A DNA stretch of 64,000 nt from Synechocystis sp. LKSZ1 (GTDB taxonomy: Bacteria; Cyanobacteriota; Cyanobacteriia; Cyanobacteriales; Microcystaceae), in contig NZ_AP031572.1 of NCBI RefSeq assembly GCF_040436315.1, positions 372,001 through 436,000 on the forward strand, in the 5' to 3' direction. A model generated the notes under the pieces. The model made no database searches. It was not told where the DNA came from and was given only the letters and a program-made list of their open reading frames with translations. A program made the position numbers and the translations under genes. This document shows, in pieces, positions 8,373 to 16,658 of the stretch (positions are counted from its first letter, which is position 1; each line of letters begins with the position of its first letter).

Positions 8373-11300
8373 ATGAATAATCATGGATATGGATTGTATC
8401 AAATTCCATCAGAGGGTGGTAATTTTCTTGATACAGCTTGGGTCAAAGGGCCAACCGATAATTCATTCACCCACTTGGCGTACACAGTAGAGACAACTCA
8501 CAGAAAAAATAATGTGTTAGCTAGAAGAAGCATTAATTTTAATGAGTTAATGCCCAATAGCTATATGAAAGATAATTTCCCTAAACTCTTGGAAAGACTA
8601 AAAGAGCAAAAAACTTACCAAGTTGGTGAAAATGTCATCACAGACGAGGGAATAAAAACCGAGGATCAAATTAGTACAATTCTAAGGCTTGGAGCCCTAG
8701 AACTTTTGGCAAATATCCATTCCGGTCGTATTACAGCCAGTGACAAAGATCCGTTTCCTCATCAACTTGCTCTTCAGCAATATGTCAAAAACAACGAATC
8801 GAGAGTCAAACGAATTTTGATAGCAGATGAAGTTGGCTTAGGAAAAACCATTGAGGTTGGATTGATTTTAAGAGACAGGATGATCTCACAGTCTAACGAC
8901 TTCCGTTGTTTGTATCTGACACCAGGAGGCTTAAAAGAAGATGTAAAAGAAAAACTTTCCAGTGTTATCAAAAGCCCTGAAGGCAATGAGATCATCAAAG
9001 TTATTGACTCCTTTAAAGATTACGGACGAAATATTTCAACCAACGGAATTTGTATAGCTAGTATTGATGCGGCTAAGCGATACTTAAAGTCCAAAGATAA
9101 AGCAAAGTTACAAGCCAGAGTAAGACCCAATATTCTAATTATTGATGAGTGCCATCACTGTAGCAGTAGCTCTGACTTAAGAGGAAAGGAGCCCAAAGAT
9201 ATTGCATGTAAGAAATCAACACAAGCTTACAAAGCGGCGCTTCAAATCATTACAGGGGAGTATTGGACTGACTCAGAGCCTCCTGAATTAGTCATTTTAA
9301 TGAGTGCAACACCATTTCGCTCTGAATCTCAATTCACAAATTTGTTGCGTTTACTCGCCCATCAAACGGTTGTTGACGATGCTTTCAGCAAGGAGATGGA
9401 CAAAGAAGAACTCCTAAAAGTGATCAAACAAGAGGATTCACCTGTCACTATTATTTGGAGGCAACAAGATGAAATCCATAGTTGGACAAGCAATAAGCTA
9501 TTCCCAAAATTAACCATTCGCAGACCCCACTCTGATGAAAACGTCCCACCTCTTGCCAAAGTTGATGAAGATTATTTGCATAGCCTCAGAAAAATAAAAA
9601 TAGCTATTCGGGATATTTATGCAAAACACAGCGAGAATTTTGGAGGATTTTCAACTGCTCATTTAGAAACCGTCTTAACTAGTAGTTCTTTGGCGGGAGC
9701 TTGTTGGATATTTCGCTGGTGTGTTCGTCACCATCCAGGTTGGCAAAATGATACTGTGTATCGTGCTGATACGTCTGAAGAAACGGAAAAACTCAGGGAG
9801 CTAATTAGAGAAATTTCTAAAAAGATGGCATCTTTTGATGAAAACAGAGAATTGGAATATGCAAAAGAAGTGAAATTTCCTTCAGATAGCAATTTCACTT
9901 TTGAATCATCACATTTAAAGGGCACAATCCCTAAAATTCGTGAGTTTCATCGAGAGCTTCGTAATCAAGACGAAGAAGATCCTTTTATTGCAGATGCTTA
10001 CGAAATTGTAGAGCTAGCAGACTTGGCACTTAATCTTTTACGTTCCAACGGAATTGTTGAGAATGCCAAAATTGATTGGCTAAAACAGATGCTTAAGGAA
10101 TATCCTGACTCTCGCTTTTTAGTTTTTACCGAATCTTTGCAAACGACGGCAGTGATCACGGCGACATTTCAAAAAGAAAGCCTGGCTCTTGTCGGCAGTA
10201 TGAGTCAATCCGAAAGACAAGAAGCCGTAAGGAAGTTTTATGATACAAGAAAAAAATATCGCATTCTGGTGGCTACTTCTGCCGCAGATGAAGGATTAGA
10301 CTTTCAAATTGCCAACAAGGTTGTTCATTGGGATTTAAGCCCTGATCCTTCTGTTTTAATGCAAAGAAATGGTCGAGTTGCACGTCTAGGTCAAATCTCT
10401 GATGTTACGGCGTATTATTTGATTTTAGAAGGAACGTTAGCTCACACAAGAGATAGCACTTTACTTACACGATTAAAAAGTGCAGGAATAACTGATCCTA
10501 AACTCATAGAAAAAATCTATGGGAGAGTTTTACCAGAGCTTGAAAAAATCGAACTGGAAGAAATTGAAGAAGGCACAATTGATGAGATCATCAGGAAAGC
10601 AAAAGAAATTAATGACTTTATGGAGCACCAATTTCGTGAACTACGAGAAGAACAGCTAAATGCCGAGTTTGTTGTTGGACGAGATGAACTCATGAAGCGT
10701 CTTAAAAATTGGATGAGGTTAGATTATTCAAAATATGATCTCTACAAACATCAAATTCAATTTGAAACAAGAGAATGGCAACGTCCTATCTTTACAGAGA
10801 ACGGCACAAGCTCAGAAAATTATCAATCAGAAATCTTAAGTATTGCTTCTACACGAGGGGTTGAAGAAAGATATATTGTTGATAAACAGAAGTCAAAGTC
10901 TCCTAAAAAGTTCATTTTTGACCAGGAGTTTGGTTTGTTTGGTCAAGAAAAAAATATTGATGGTTTAGCAGGATTACTCCCCTGGGACGTTCCATCGCAA
11001 GACTTAGAACTAAGACGCTATCAATCCAATCGTTCTAAGGATTACCTTGGAAGTCTTTGTGAGACACTTGCTCGTCAAAGGAATGCAGATTTTGCAGTTA
11101 TAGCCCGAAGCAGTCTCTGCGAGAAATTCAGTTATCTTTCCGATGCTAAATTTTTACTATTTTCAACTCATCCTTTGAGAGAGCTTGAGAGCCTTGATTG
11201 TAGCAATGTCGCCAAATATCTTACTTATTATGCATTTGCAGATGACTTTAATCAACCAATTAATTTTCCTGGTGCATCAGCAACTCAAGTTCATGAAATG

Positions 11301-11501
11301 ATTTCCTTTCTTGAGTGTGAAGCTATCAAAGGTCTCCGAAGCCCATTGACCAACGAAATTTACACTTTAAAAAGTGCCTCAACTCAAATCACAAAATGGG
11401 TTGTCGATAACTTTTCCATCCCTAGCTTTGATAATGACTCATATTTTGTTCCTATCCCTGTCTCTCTAATTGCAATTTACGATGATATTTATTTGCAATA
11501 G
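8373..11501 (+). CDS. SNF2/RapA-like superfamily 2 helicase, 1042 aa
   Basis: A large superfamily 2 ATPase of the SNF2/RapA type. Walker A lies in ADEVGLGKTIEVG (about residues 150-162), the DEAH-type box is DECH in ILIIDECHHC (about 255-264), motif III is MSATPF (about 310), and the C-terminal RecA lobe has FLVFTESLQT, VATSAADEGLDFQIAN and motif VI in RNGRVARLGQ (about 664-673). A ~300-residue C-terminal domain without a recognised motif follows. Related stand-alone SNF2 proteins occur in phage-defence loci such as DISARM, but no methylase or other DISARM gene is adjacent. The gene is AT-rich with many A/T-ending codons, unlike its flanks, consistent with horizontal transfer. It ends at a strong terminator. 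Confidence 0.88.
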   Translation: MNNHGYGLYQIPSEGGNFLDTAWVKGPTDNSFTHLAYTVETTHRKNNVLARRSINFNELMPNSYMKDNFPKLLERLKEQKTYQVGENVITDEGIKTEDQISTILRLGALELLANIHSGRITASDKDPFPHQLALQQYVKNNESRVKRILIADEVGLGKTIEVGLILRDRMISQSNDFRCLYLTPGGLKEDVKEKLSSVIKSPEGNEIIKVIDSFKDYGRNISTNGICIASIDAAKRYLKSKDKAKLQARVRPNILIIDECHHCSSSSDLRGKEPKDIACKKSTQAYKAALQIITGEYWTDSEPPELVILMSATPFRSESQFTNLLRLLAHQTVVDDAFSKEMDKEELLKVIKQEDSPVTIIWRQQDEIHSWTSNKLFPKLTIRRPHSDENVPPLAKVDEDYLHSLRKIKIAIRDIYAKHSENFGGFSTAHLETVLTSSSLAGACWIFRWCVRHHPGWQNDTVYRADTSEETEKLRELIREISKKMASFDENRELEYAKEVKFPSDSNFTFESSHLKGTIPKIREFHRELRNQDEEDPFIADAYEIVELADLALNLLRSNGIVENAKIDWLKQMLKEYPDSRFLVFTESLQTTAVITATFQKESLALVGSMSQSERQEAVRKFYDTRKKYRILVATSAADEGLDFQIANKVVHWDLSPDPSVLMQRNGRVARLGQISDVTAYYLILEGTLAHTRDSTLLTRLKSAGITDPKLIEKIYGRVLPELEKIELEEIEEGTIDEIIRKAKEINDFMEHQFRELREEQLNAEFVVGRDELMKRLKNWMRLDYSKYDLYKHQIQFETREWQRPIFTENGTSSENYQSEILSIASTRGVEERYIVDKQKSKSPKKFIFDQEFGLFGQEKNIDGLAGLLPWDVPSQDLELRRYQSNRSKDYLGSLCETLARQRNADFAVIARSSLCEKFSYLSDAKFLLFSTHPLRELESLDCSNVAKYLTYYAFADDFNQPINFPGASATQVHEMISFLECEAIKGLRSPLTNEIYTLKSASTQITKWVVDNFSIPSFDNDSYFVPIPVSLIAIYDDIYLQ

Positions 11502-11527
11502 AAGATCAATCACCGGCTAAAATTAAA

Positions 11528-11556
11528 GGCGTAGTGTTTTAGGCTACGTCTTTTTT
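11528..11556 (+). terminator. Rho-independent terminator of the helicase gene
   Basis: GGCGTAG at 11528-11534 pairs with CTACGTC at 11544-11550 (six Watson-Crick pairs and one G-T) around a 9-nt loop, followed by six T at 11551-11556. It lies 27 bp after the helicase stop codon and separates it from the convergent FHA gene. Confidence 0.87.
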
Positions 11557-11628
11557 ATTTCTAAATAAAATACTCAGAACCTTACTCATTAAAGTAACCT
11601 TCAATAATTTAAAAAGTCTAAAATGCTT

Positions 11629-12375
11629 CTATTCACAATCAATCTTCAGGATGTATCCTATGGTTGCTTTAGACGTAAACCATTTTTGCCTATCTTTTTT
11701 AGGATTTTGCTCTGCATTTGACAAAATATCTCTAATTCTTTGAGCAATAACATGCAACTGATCTATGTTGCAACTTGCAGGATAATCTTTCTCAAGTACT
11801 TGGCTTAATTCTTTGTAAGTACACACTTGTCCTCTACCATACTTAATATTTTTGTCTGCCATATATTTTAAAATTATTGTTAAGCGAGAGGAAAGGTGCT
11901 CTTCAGTCCGTCTTCCCGCATCAACTCTATACAAAGTCTCTTCTCTGACGTTGAATACCCAAGGACATTTTTCAACTACTGGAGATGGTGAAATAGGTCG
12001 AGTTTTAGCAGGATCTTCAAACCGCAGGCAATAGCCCTGTATTACTACCATGTCATCATGCAGTAACAAATAATCATTCTCAGGGCTTAATCTAAATCTT
12101 TCATTGTTTCTGACTAAATATGTTCCATTACTACTGGTATCTTGGATATTCCATCCCAGTCGATCTTTTTTTAAAAAACAGTGCGTCCTCGAAATAAATG
12201 GATCAGTGTGGTAATCTTCTAATGCAATATCCGGTAATCCAATATCTGGCTTGACATCAGCAATATATCGACCAATTACATACTGATCACCTGGCATTGT
12301 TTTACTCAGCTCAAATGTCCATTCATTTTCATTATCAGTTCTACTTATAATTAGCTTCGCAGAATAGTCACTCAT
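11629..12375 (-). CDS. FHA-domain protein with C-terminal OmpR-type winged helix
   Basis: A 248-residue protein. Residues ~30-120 are a forkhead-associated (FHA) domain, with the hallmark Gly35-Arg36, Ser62-Arg63-Thr64-His65 and Ser82-Asn83-Gly84 residues that bind phosphothreonine. Residues ~145-247 resemble the OmpR/Trans_reg_C winged helix: LSSRLTIILKYM, QRIRDIL and a final WFTSKATIGYIL that matches the family's GxGY hairpin. This plan recalls mycobacterial EmbR, which joins FHA and winged-helix domains in another order and is controlled by a Ser/Thr kinase. The gene lies 41 bp downstream of a Ser/Thr kinase and has an AAGGAG site before its ATG. DNA binding and phospho-control are inferred. 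Confidence 0.85.
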   Translation of the reverse strand: MSDYSAKLIISRTDNENEWTFELSKTMPGDQYVIGRYIADVKPDIGLPDIALEDYHTDPFISRTHCFLKKDRLGWNIQDTSSNGTYLVRNNERFRLSPENDYLLLHDDMVVIQGYCLRFEDPAKTRPISPSPVVEKCPWVFNVREETLYRVDAGRRTEEHLSSRLTIILKYMADKNIKYGRGQVCTYKELSQVLEKDYPASCNIDQLHVIAQRIRDILSNAEQNPKKDRQKWFTSKATIGYILKIDCE

Positions 12376-12416
12376 TTAATAACTCCTTAGTGTTTATTAA
12401 GATAATTAAAAATCAG

Positions 12417-13712
12417 CTAAAATTTCTTTTTTCTGATAAAATTCCCCAGAGACTGAGCTCTTGCTCGAACTCTTTCCGCAAGCTGTTTTGCAATTCTTCT
12501 TTCTCCTTCAGAAGATTGTATTTCTCTCTCCATTGAATTTTGTAAAAGATCCTCATTGCTAGATTCAGCATTAGGTCTAGCCAAACTATAAATCTCTTGC
12601 TTAAAAATTTGTGGACTTACCTCTATTGGCGATGAAGATGATTGAGAAACTCCTGAAAGGGTTTGGAGAGCCAATCGATATGTTTCCAATGATTCTTTAG
12701 TTCTTCCCAGACAACAATAGGCATCTGCTTTATTTTGCCATGCGTCGATGCAATTAGGCTTAATATAAAGAATAATATCACACAAATTAATGATGGCATG
12801 ATAATCATCATGCTGCTTTAAATATTCAATCTTTTCATGTATTTTTTGTCGAAAAACTTCAATAGCCGCTTCACTTCTATTATTTTCTTTTGTAACCTCA
12901 AAATATTCCGAGACTTGTAATGCTGTCCAGCGTTCTACTCTGGATTTGATGAGGCATCCTTGAATAATGGCTTGATACAGGATGTTTATATTTGTGGGTA
13001 GGATAGGAGCATTATGCTGGATCTTATAAAACCGTTGCATATCGTTATCCGCTGGGAAAGGATGTTCTTTTGTGAACAACCGTGTGATTAAGATCCCTAG
13101 AGACCACATGTCCCACGCAGGGGAAATAATTCCATCTACCGCTTCAGGAGGCATAAACAGGAATGTGCCATTCATTTGCATTGTCTGAGTACTAGTCTTG
13201 GTATTTAGTCGCCTGGAAATCCCAAAATCTGCAACCTTCCAGACTTCACCAACTTTTAAAACATTGCCTGGCTTGATATCACGATGAACAATGCCCTGAC
13301 TATGAATAAAAATCAAAGCTTGTAATGCAGAGCTAATGATAGCTTCTCGTACTGGCAAGTCAATGCATTGGTTAGCGAAGCCATCAAGATATTGTTCCAA
13401 AGAATAATCTGCTAATTCCATTACCAGCCCTAGGACAGGACTTTCGTCAATTACGACCCGAAAAAATTCATGACAATCAATGAGGTGTGGGTGTTTTAGC
13501 GTTGTTGCAATTTCAAGTTCCCTAATTTGCTCATCTTCTTTATCTGTATCTAGCCCAATTAATTTAATCGCAACTTGTTGAAGGGGGGGCTCCCCCACCA
13601 AGGTTTCGGCCCGAAAGACGACGCTGTCTCCGCCATAGCCAAGCAGTTCCTTGAGCAAATACTTATCGTTGATGCAACGCCCCGTCAAACCAATCAACAC
13701 GGCTAAAAACAT
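12417..13712 (-). CDS. Eukaryotic-type Ser/Thr protein kinase with C-terminal TPR-like region
   Basis: A Hanks-type kinase of about 431 residues. The kinase domain (about 18-270) has the glycine loop LLGYGGDSVVFRAE, the VAIK lysine near residue 50, the catalytic HRDIKPGN near 145, DFG near 162 and MPPEAVDG as the APE-equivalent. Residues ~290-350 look like a pair of TPR-type helices (HDDYHAIINLCDIILYIKPN, then CLGRTKESLETYRLALQ), and the tail is basic and charged. No transmembrane segment follows the kinase domain. The frame extends to a TTG at 13736; the ATG at 13712 follows a weak GGGTAAGAG. The FHA/winged-helix gene follows in the same operon and is the likely substrate. The first ~50 codons are more GC-rich than the rest. 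Confidence 0.87.
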   Translation of the reverse strand: MFLAVLIGLTGRCINDKYLLKELLGYGGDSVVFRAETLVGEPPLQQVAIKLIGLDTDKEDEQIRELEIATTLKHPHLIDCHEFFRVVIDESPVLGLVMELADYSLEQYLDGFANQCIDLPVREAIISSALQALIFIHSQGIVHRDIKPGNVLKVGEVWKVADFGISRRLNTKTSTQTMQMNGTFLFMPPEAVDGIISPAWDMWSLGILITRLFTKEHPFPADNDMQRFYKIQHNAPILPTNINILYQAIIQGCLIKSRVERWTALQVSEYFEVTKENNRSEAAIEVFRQKIHEKIEYLKQHDDYHAIINLCDIILYIKPNCIDAWQNKADAYCCLGRTKESLETYRLALQTLSGVSQSSSSPIEVSPQIFKQEIYSLARPNAESSNEDLLQNSMEREIQSSEGERRIAKQLAERVRARAQSLGNFIRKKKF

Positions 13713-14067
13713 ACTCTTACCCACGGATCGCACCAAAAACTCAGACGGCTATCGGCTCTTACCGCTTAGCGATACTTGATTATCATAATACTAAGGAAAA
13801 ATACGAAGTATAGCCCTAACTAATACGAAAATTAACTAACGATAGGTAGATACTACGTGACGAACATCGCCCCACAACGCTCAATACTTATTGACCATTT
13901 ATTCATGGTTGACAAGATTTTAGCACCAGGTTGGTCAAATTACTTTAACGTATAAATATTTTTCTGGGAAAGATTTTATGTTTGTTTGAGTCGGACGAGA
14001 TTTCCCCGCTTTACTAGTCCAGATTGATTCCGCAACGTATCCCCAGGAAAGCAACTCTCCAAATTAG
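13713..14067. other. Intergenic region between the kinase gene and the tRNA-fMet promoter
   Basis: About 355 bp without a convincing gene. It is AT-rich near the kinase and forms the right edge of the AT-rich island. It should contain the kinase operon promoter on the minus strand, which I could not assign. No integrase, direct repeat or attachment site was seen next to the tRNA. Confidence 0.4.
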
Positions 14068-14097
14068 TTGCTAATTGCTGGAACATAGGGTTATAAT
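14068..14097 (+). promoter_or_regulatory. Sigma-70-type promoter of tRNA-fMet
   Basis: TTGCTA at 14068-14073 and a perfect TATAAT at 14092-14097 are separated by 18 bp. The tRNA begins 12 bp downstream of the -10 box. Confidence 0.75.
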
Positions 14098-14108
14098 TAC
14101 AAAGGCGA

Positions 14109-14182
<74 letters not shown>

Positions 14183-14271
14183 TTTAACTCTTGATAAACC
14201 TTCAATGTTCTTGGACTACCGAGGACATTTTTTTCAAGACGAGTTTCCAGAAAAAGTCCTAAACTAAGGCT

Positions 14272-14642
14272 AGAGAGTTGACGAGGGAGTTGCGGATTTC
14301 TAAATTTTTAGGAATCTGAGGAAAGTCCGGGCTTCCGAAAGACCACACTTGCTGGGTAACGCCCAGTGCGCGCGAGCGTGAGGATAGTGCCACAGAAAGA
14401 TACCGCCTGATTCAGGTAAGGGTGCAAAGGTGTGGTAAGAGCACACCAGCAGTATCGTGAGGTACTGGCTCGGTAAACCCCGGTGGGAAGCAAGGTCGGA
14501 GGGAGTTGGTTGGTCTTTTTCCATTCCCGCTTTTGGTGGAACCGCTTGAGGGGTTTGGTAACAAACTTCCCAGATAGATAACTCCCCAGGGGAGATCTGA
14601 GTATCGCCCCTAGAACAGAACCCGGCTTATGTTCAACTCTCT
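14272..14642 (+). ncRNA. rnpB: RNase P RNA
   Basis: The catalytic RNA of ribonuclease P, which trims the 5' leader of precursor tRNAs. The conserved core element GAGGAAAGTCCGGGCT (about 14318-14333) and the 3' core ending in AGAACAGAACCCGGCTTATG are both present. The ends pair as AGAGAGTTG at 14272-14280 with CAACTCTCT at 14634-14642. A run of eight T follows the last stem, serving as terminator. A possible -10 (TAAACT, 14260-14265) lies seven bases before the 5' end. It follows tRNA-fMet by about 90 bp and precedes rnc, forming an RNA-processing group. Confidence 0.96.
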
Positions 14643-14649
14643 TTTTTTT
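14642..14649 (+). terminator. T-run after the rnpB end stem
   Basis: The closing P1-like stem of rnpB is followed at once by a run of eight T, so the structured end of the RNA itself provides the termination hairpin. Confidence 0.65.
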
Positions 14650-14687
14650 GCCTATTTTTCTTAAGTACTTGTGTTTCGCTGACTGCT

Positions 14688-15416
14688 ATGACCTTAGACC
14701 TCCGTCGTCACAAGCAATTACAGATGTTAATTCGCAAACTGGGACTGCTCGAAAATACCTTAGTAGATTGGCCTTTGTTAGATCTGGCCCTGACTCATCC
14801 CAGTGTTTCTGTCCAGCGCAATTACCAACAACTGGAATTTACGGGGGATGCCGTCATTCGTTTAGCGGCCGCTGAAGTCTTAATGGAAAACTACCCCCAG
14901 GCCCCGGTGGGAGAACTGGCCTCCCTGCGCTCCATGATGGTTAGTGATCGCACCCTGGCCCAGTGGGCCGATCTTTATGGTCTGGAACGCTATCTTTGGA
15001 TTAGTTCGAGCGCCTTGGGCGATAAGGCCGGTCGGATATCTCGCTTGGCGGATGCCTTTGAAGCCGTGCTGGGAGCCTTGTACTTGAGCACCCACGATAT
15101 GCGCTTAGTACGGCCCTGGCTGGATGAACACCTGCGGGCCAAGGCCGCCGAGATTCGTCAAGATCCGGCCCGTCAGAATTATAAAGATGCGCTCCAGGAA
15201 TGGACTCAGGCCAAACATAAGTGTTTACCGGAATATCGAGTCCGGGAAACCTTGCCGCCCGTGGTGGAGCAGGAGCGCTTTGAAGCCGAAGTCTGGCTCA
15301 AGGAAGACTGCCTAGGCAAAGGAACTGGCCCTTCTAAAAAAATGGCCGAACAAACGGCGGCTCGCAATGCTTTTTTTAGTTTTGTTCAGCCCCAATCGAC
15401 CACCCAAATGCAATGA
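14688..15416 (+). CDS. rnc: Ribonuclease III
   Basis: RNase III cleaves double-stranded RNA in rRNA processing and mRNA or antisense decay. The 242-residue protein has the catalytic-domain signature QLEFTGDAVIRLAAAEVL (about residues 46-63), whose Glu and Asp bind the metal, and the second acidic pair in RLADAFEAVLGALYL. The C-terminal double-stranded RNA-binding domain covers about 160-235 (NYKDALQEWTQ... GTGPSKKMAEQTAARNAF). The ATG at 14688 gives the normal start. It sits directly after rnpB, so two RNA-processing components are neighbours. Confidence 0.96.
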   Translation: MTLDLRRHKQLQMLIRKLGLLENTLVDWPLLDLALTHPSVSVQRNYQQLEFTGDAVIRLAAAEVLMENYPQAPVGELASLRSMMVSDRTLAQWADLYGLERYLWISSSALGDKAGRISRLADAFEAVLGALYLSTHDMRLVRPWLDEHLRAKAAEIRQDPARQNYKDALQEWTQAKHKCLPEYRVRETLPPVVEQERFEAEVWLKEDCLGKGTGPSKKMAEQTAARNAFFSFVQPQSTTQMQ

Positions 15417-15493
15417 CCGCTACTTCGTCAGGGACAGTCCATCTCTTAAAATCAGCGTTGTTACCTAACTTAACAATTCCCTAGCCTTCTGCC

Positions 15494-15817
15494 ATGTCTA
15501 GTAGTGACCGTAAACGACGCATTCTTGACCACGTAGCCAAAAGTAGTAGTGGATCTCAATTTTTAACCCCCAAGGTTACCCCGAAAACCGCCGTTGACCT
15601 GCCCCGCGTAGAACCGATGCCATCACCAGAACCTGTGGCCCCCGCCCCCGTGGTGATGTCCTCGCCGGCCCTGGCGGATAAGCCCAGTCAGGAAGAACGC
15701 AAACGCAAAATCATGAACCACGTTAGCCAAAGTAGTGGCGATTTTGGTAGTTTCTCCCTCAGTGAACCGGCCCAGAAAAAGCAAATTCTAGAGCACATTC
15801 GTAAAAGTATTGGCTAA
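15494..15817 (+). CDS. Small protein with three short helical repeats, 107 aa
   Basis: An unrecognised, mostly disordered-looking protein. A motif of roughly basic-K/R-x-I-L/M-x-H-V/I-x-x-S occurs three times: DRKRRILDHVAKSSSG near residue 5, ERKRKIMNHVSQSSGD near residue 70 and KKQILEHIRKSIG at the C-terminus. The linkers are rich in Pro, Ser and Val (ends of the linker EPMPSPEPVAPAPVV). The first two copies are followed by a Ser-rich patch and an F-L/F-S step. The plan suggests multivalent short linear motifs that dock on one partner. It lies 78 bp after rnc on the same strand; whether they share a transcript is unknown. Confidence 0.7.
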   Translation: MSSSDRKRRILDHVAKSSSGSQFLTPKVTPKTAVDLPRVEPMPSPEPVAPAPVVMSSPALADKPSQEERKRKIMNHVSQSSGDFGSFSLSEPAQKKQILEHIRKSIG

Positions 15818-15853
15818 CCCCTGTCCAGGCCCCTCTCCAGGGGGCCAATCGGC

Positions 15854-16387
15854 TTAGGATGATGGGGAAAACGACCAAAAAGTAACCATTTCTATCAAGA
15901 CCAACGCTAGGGCAAAGCCCAAGAGAATCAAATACATCCAGGGTTGGGCCAGGGGTTTGATATCTGTGGTATCAATGCCGGTTTTTTCTTGAACCAGTCG
16001 TGTTAACTGGGCAAAGCCCGCGATCCGCATCGGCAATAGATAGGCCCGGTCTCGCTGATGGGTCACAAAATAATACACTAAACCGCCCTGGCCCGTTGTC
16101 CTAGAGTTGAGTTCAGCAATCTCTGACCAGGGTAGTGACCAACCGGGGCGCAGCCATTGGGGAACCCAGCGGGGATAGCCTACTTGAATACCAACGTCAT
16201 CAAGCATCACTTGTTCGCTCAAAGCGCCTCCTAGGGCCAAGAAGCCCAGGGCTAATCCAAGCCATAACCAAACCGTTGAGTCCATGGCCTGGGTTTGTTG
16301 GGCCAATAGCGGCAGGGGAAACGTCAGGGCCAGGTAGAGGGTCAAGAGGGTGAATTTAATGAGGGGAGATAGCCGAAAGATAGTCAT
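15854..16387 (-). CDS. Membrane protein with PH-like cytoplasmic region, 177 aa
   Basis: A protein with predicted membrane segments near residues 8-28, 36-54 and 150-172. Between the second and third lies a ~90-residue soluble region with beta-rich character (VMLDDVGIQVGYPRWVPQWL, WSLPWSEIAELNSRTTGQGG), which resembles bacterial PH-like membrane-protein domains in general plan. That resemblance is tentative. The open frame extends back to 16603, but the extra part crosses intergenic repeats; the ATG at 16387 gives a normal start before the first membrane helix. Confidence 0.62.
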   Translation of the reverse strand: MTIFRLSPLIKFTLLTLYLALTFPLPLLAQQTQAMDSTVWLWLGLALGFLALGGALSEQVMLDDVGIQVGYPRWVPQWLRPGWSLPWSEIAELNSRTTGQGGLVYYFVTHQRDRAYLLPMRIAGFAQLTRLVQEKTGIDTTDIKPLAQPWMYLILLGFALALVLIEMVTFWSFSPSS

Positions 16388-16412
16388 AAAAATATTCAGC
16401 GCTTTCTTGTGT

Positions 16413-16498
16413 TTATACCAAATCTCTAAAGTCTGACGACACCACTGACTCCCCCCGCCAAAGGCGTACTGTGCGACCCGCCCTTTGGCAAGGGCGGG
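16413..16498. repeat. Degenerate intergenic repeat copy plus 9-bp palindrome
   Basis: The complement of 16413-16450 matches 51043-51080 at 28 of 38 positions, including a shared AGATTT and GTATAA block. Just beside it, CCCGCCCTT at 16477-16485 and AAGGGCGGG at 16490-16498 form a perfect 9-bp stem around TGGC. Similar short C-rich palindromes occur near 35607 and 51014. It appears to be one copy of a dispersed noncoding repeat. Confidence 0.6.
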
Positions 16499-16658
16499 GC
16501 CATAGGCTCTAAAGGAGTGTGGCCTGGTCTTCTCCCAAAACACTTTCTGCCGGGCTGGCCCTCGACCGACATATTCGTTCACCGTGAGCAATCCCACCCG
16601 CAAGAAATTTGCTAGCCTGAGAGGTTAACGCGCCCCTGGCTAACCCTTGCTGTTTTCT

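Noticed and set aside
8373-11501. DISARM or BREX defence system
   Set aside because: Only a SNF2-type helicase is present; no DrmA/B/C, methylase, PglX or PglZ gene is near, so a named system is not supported.
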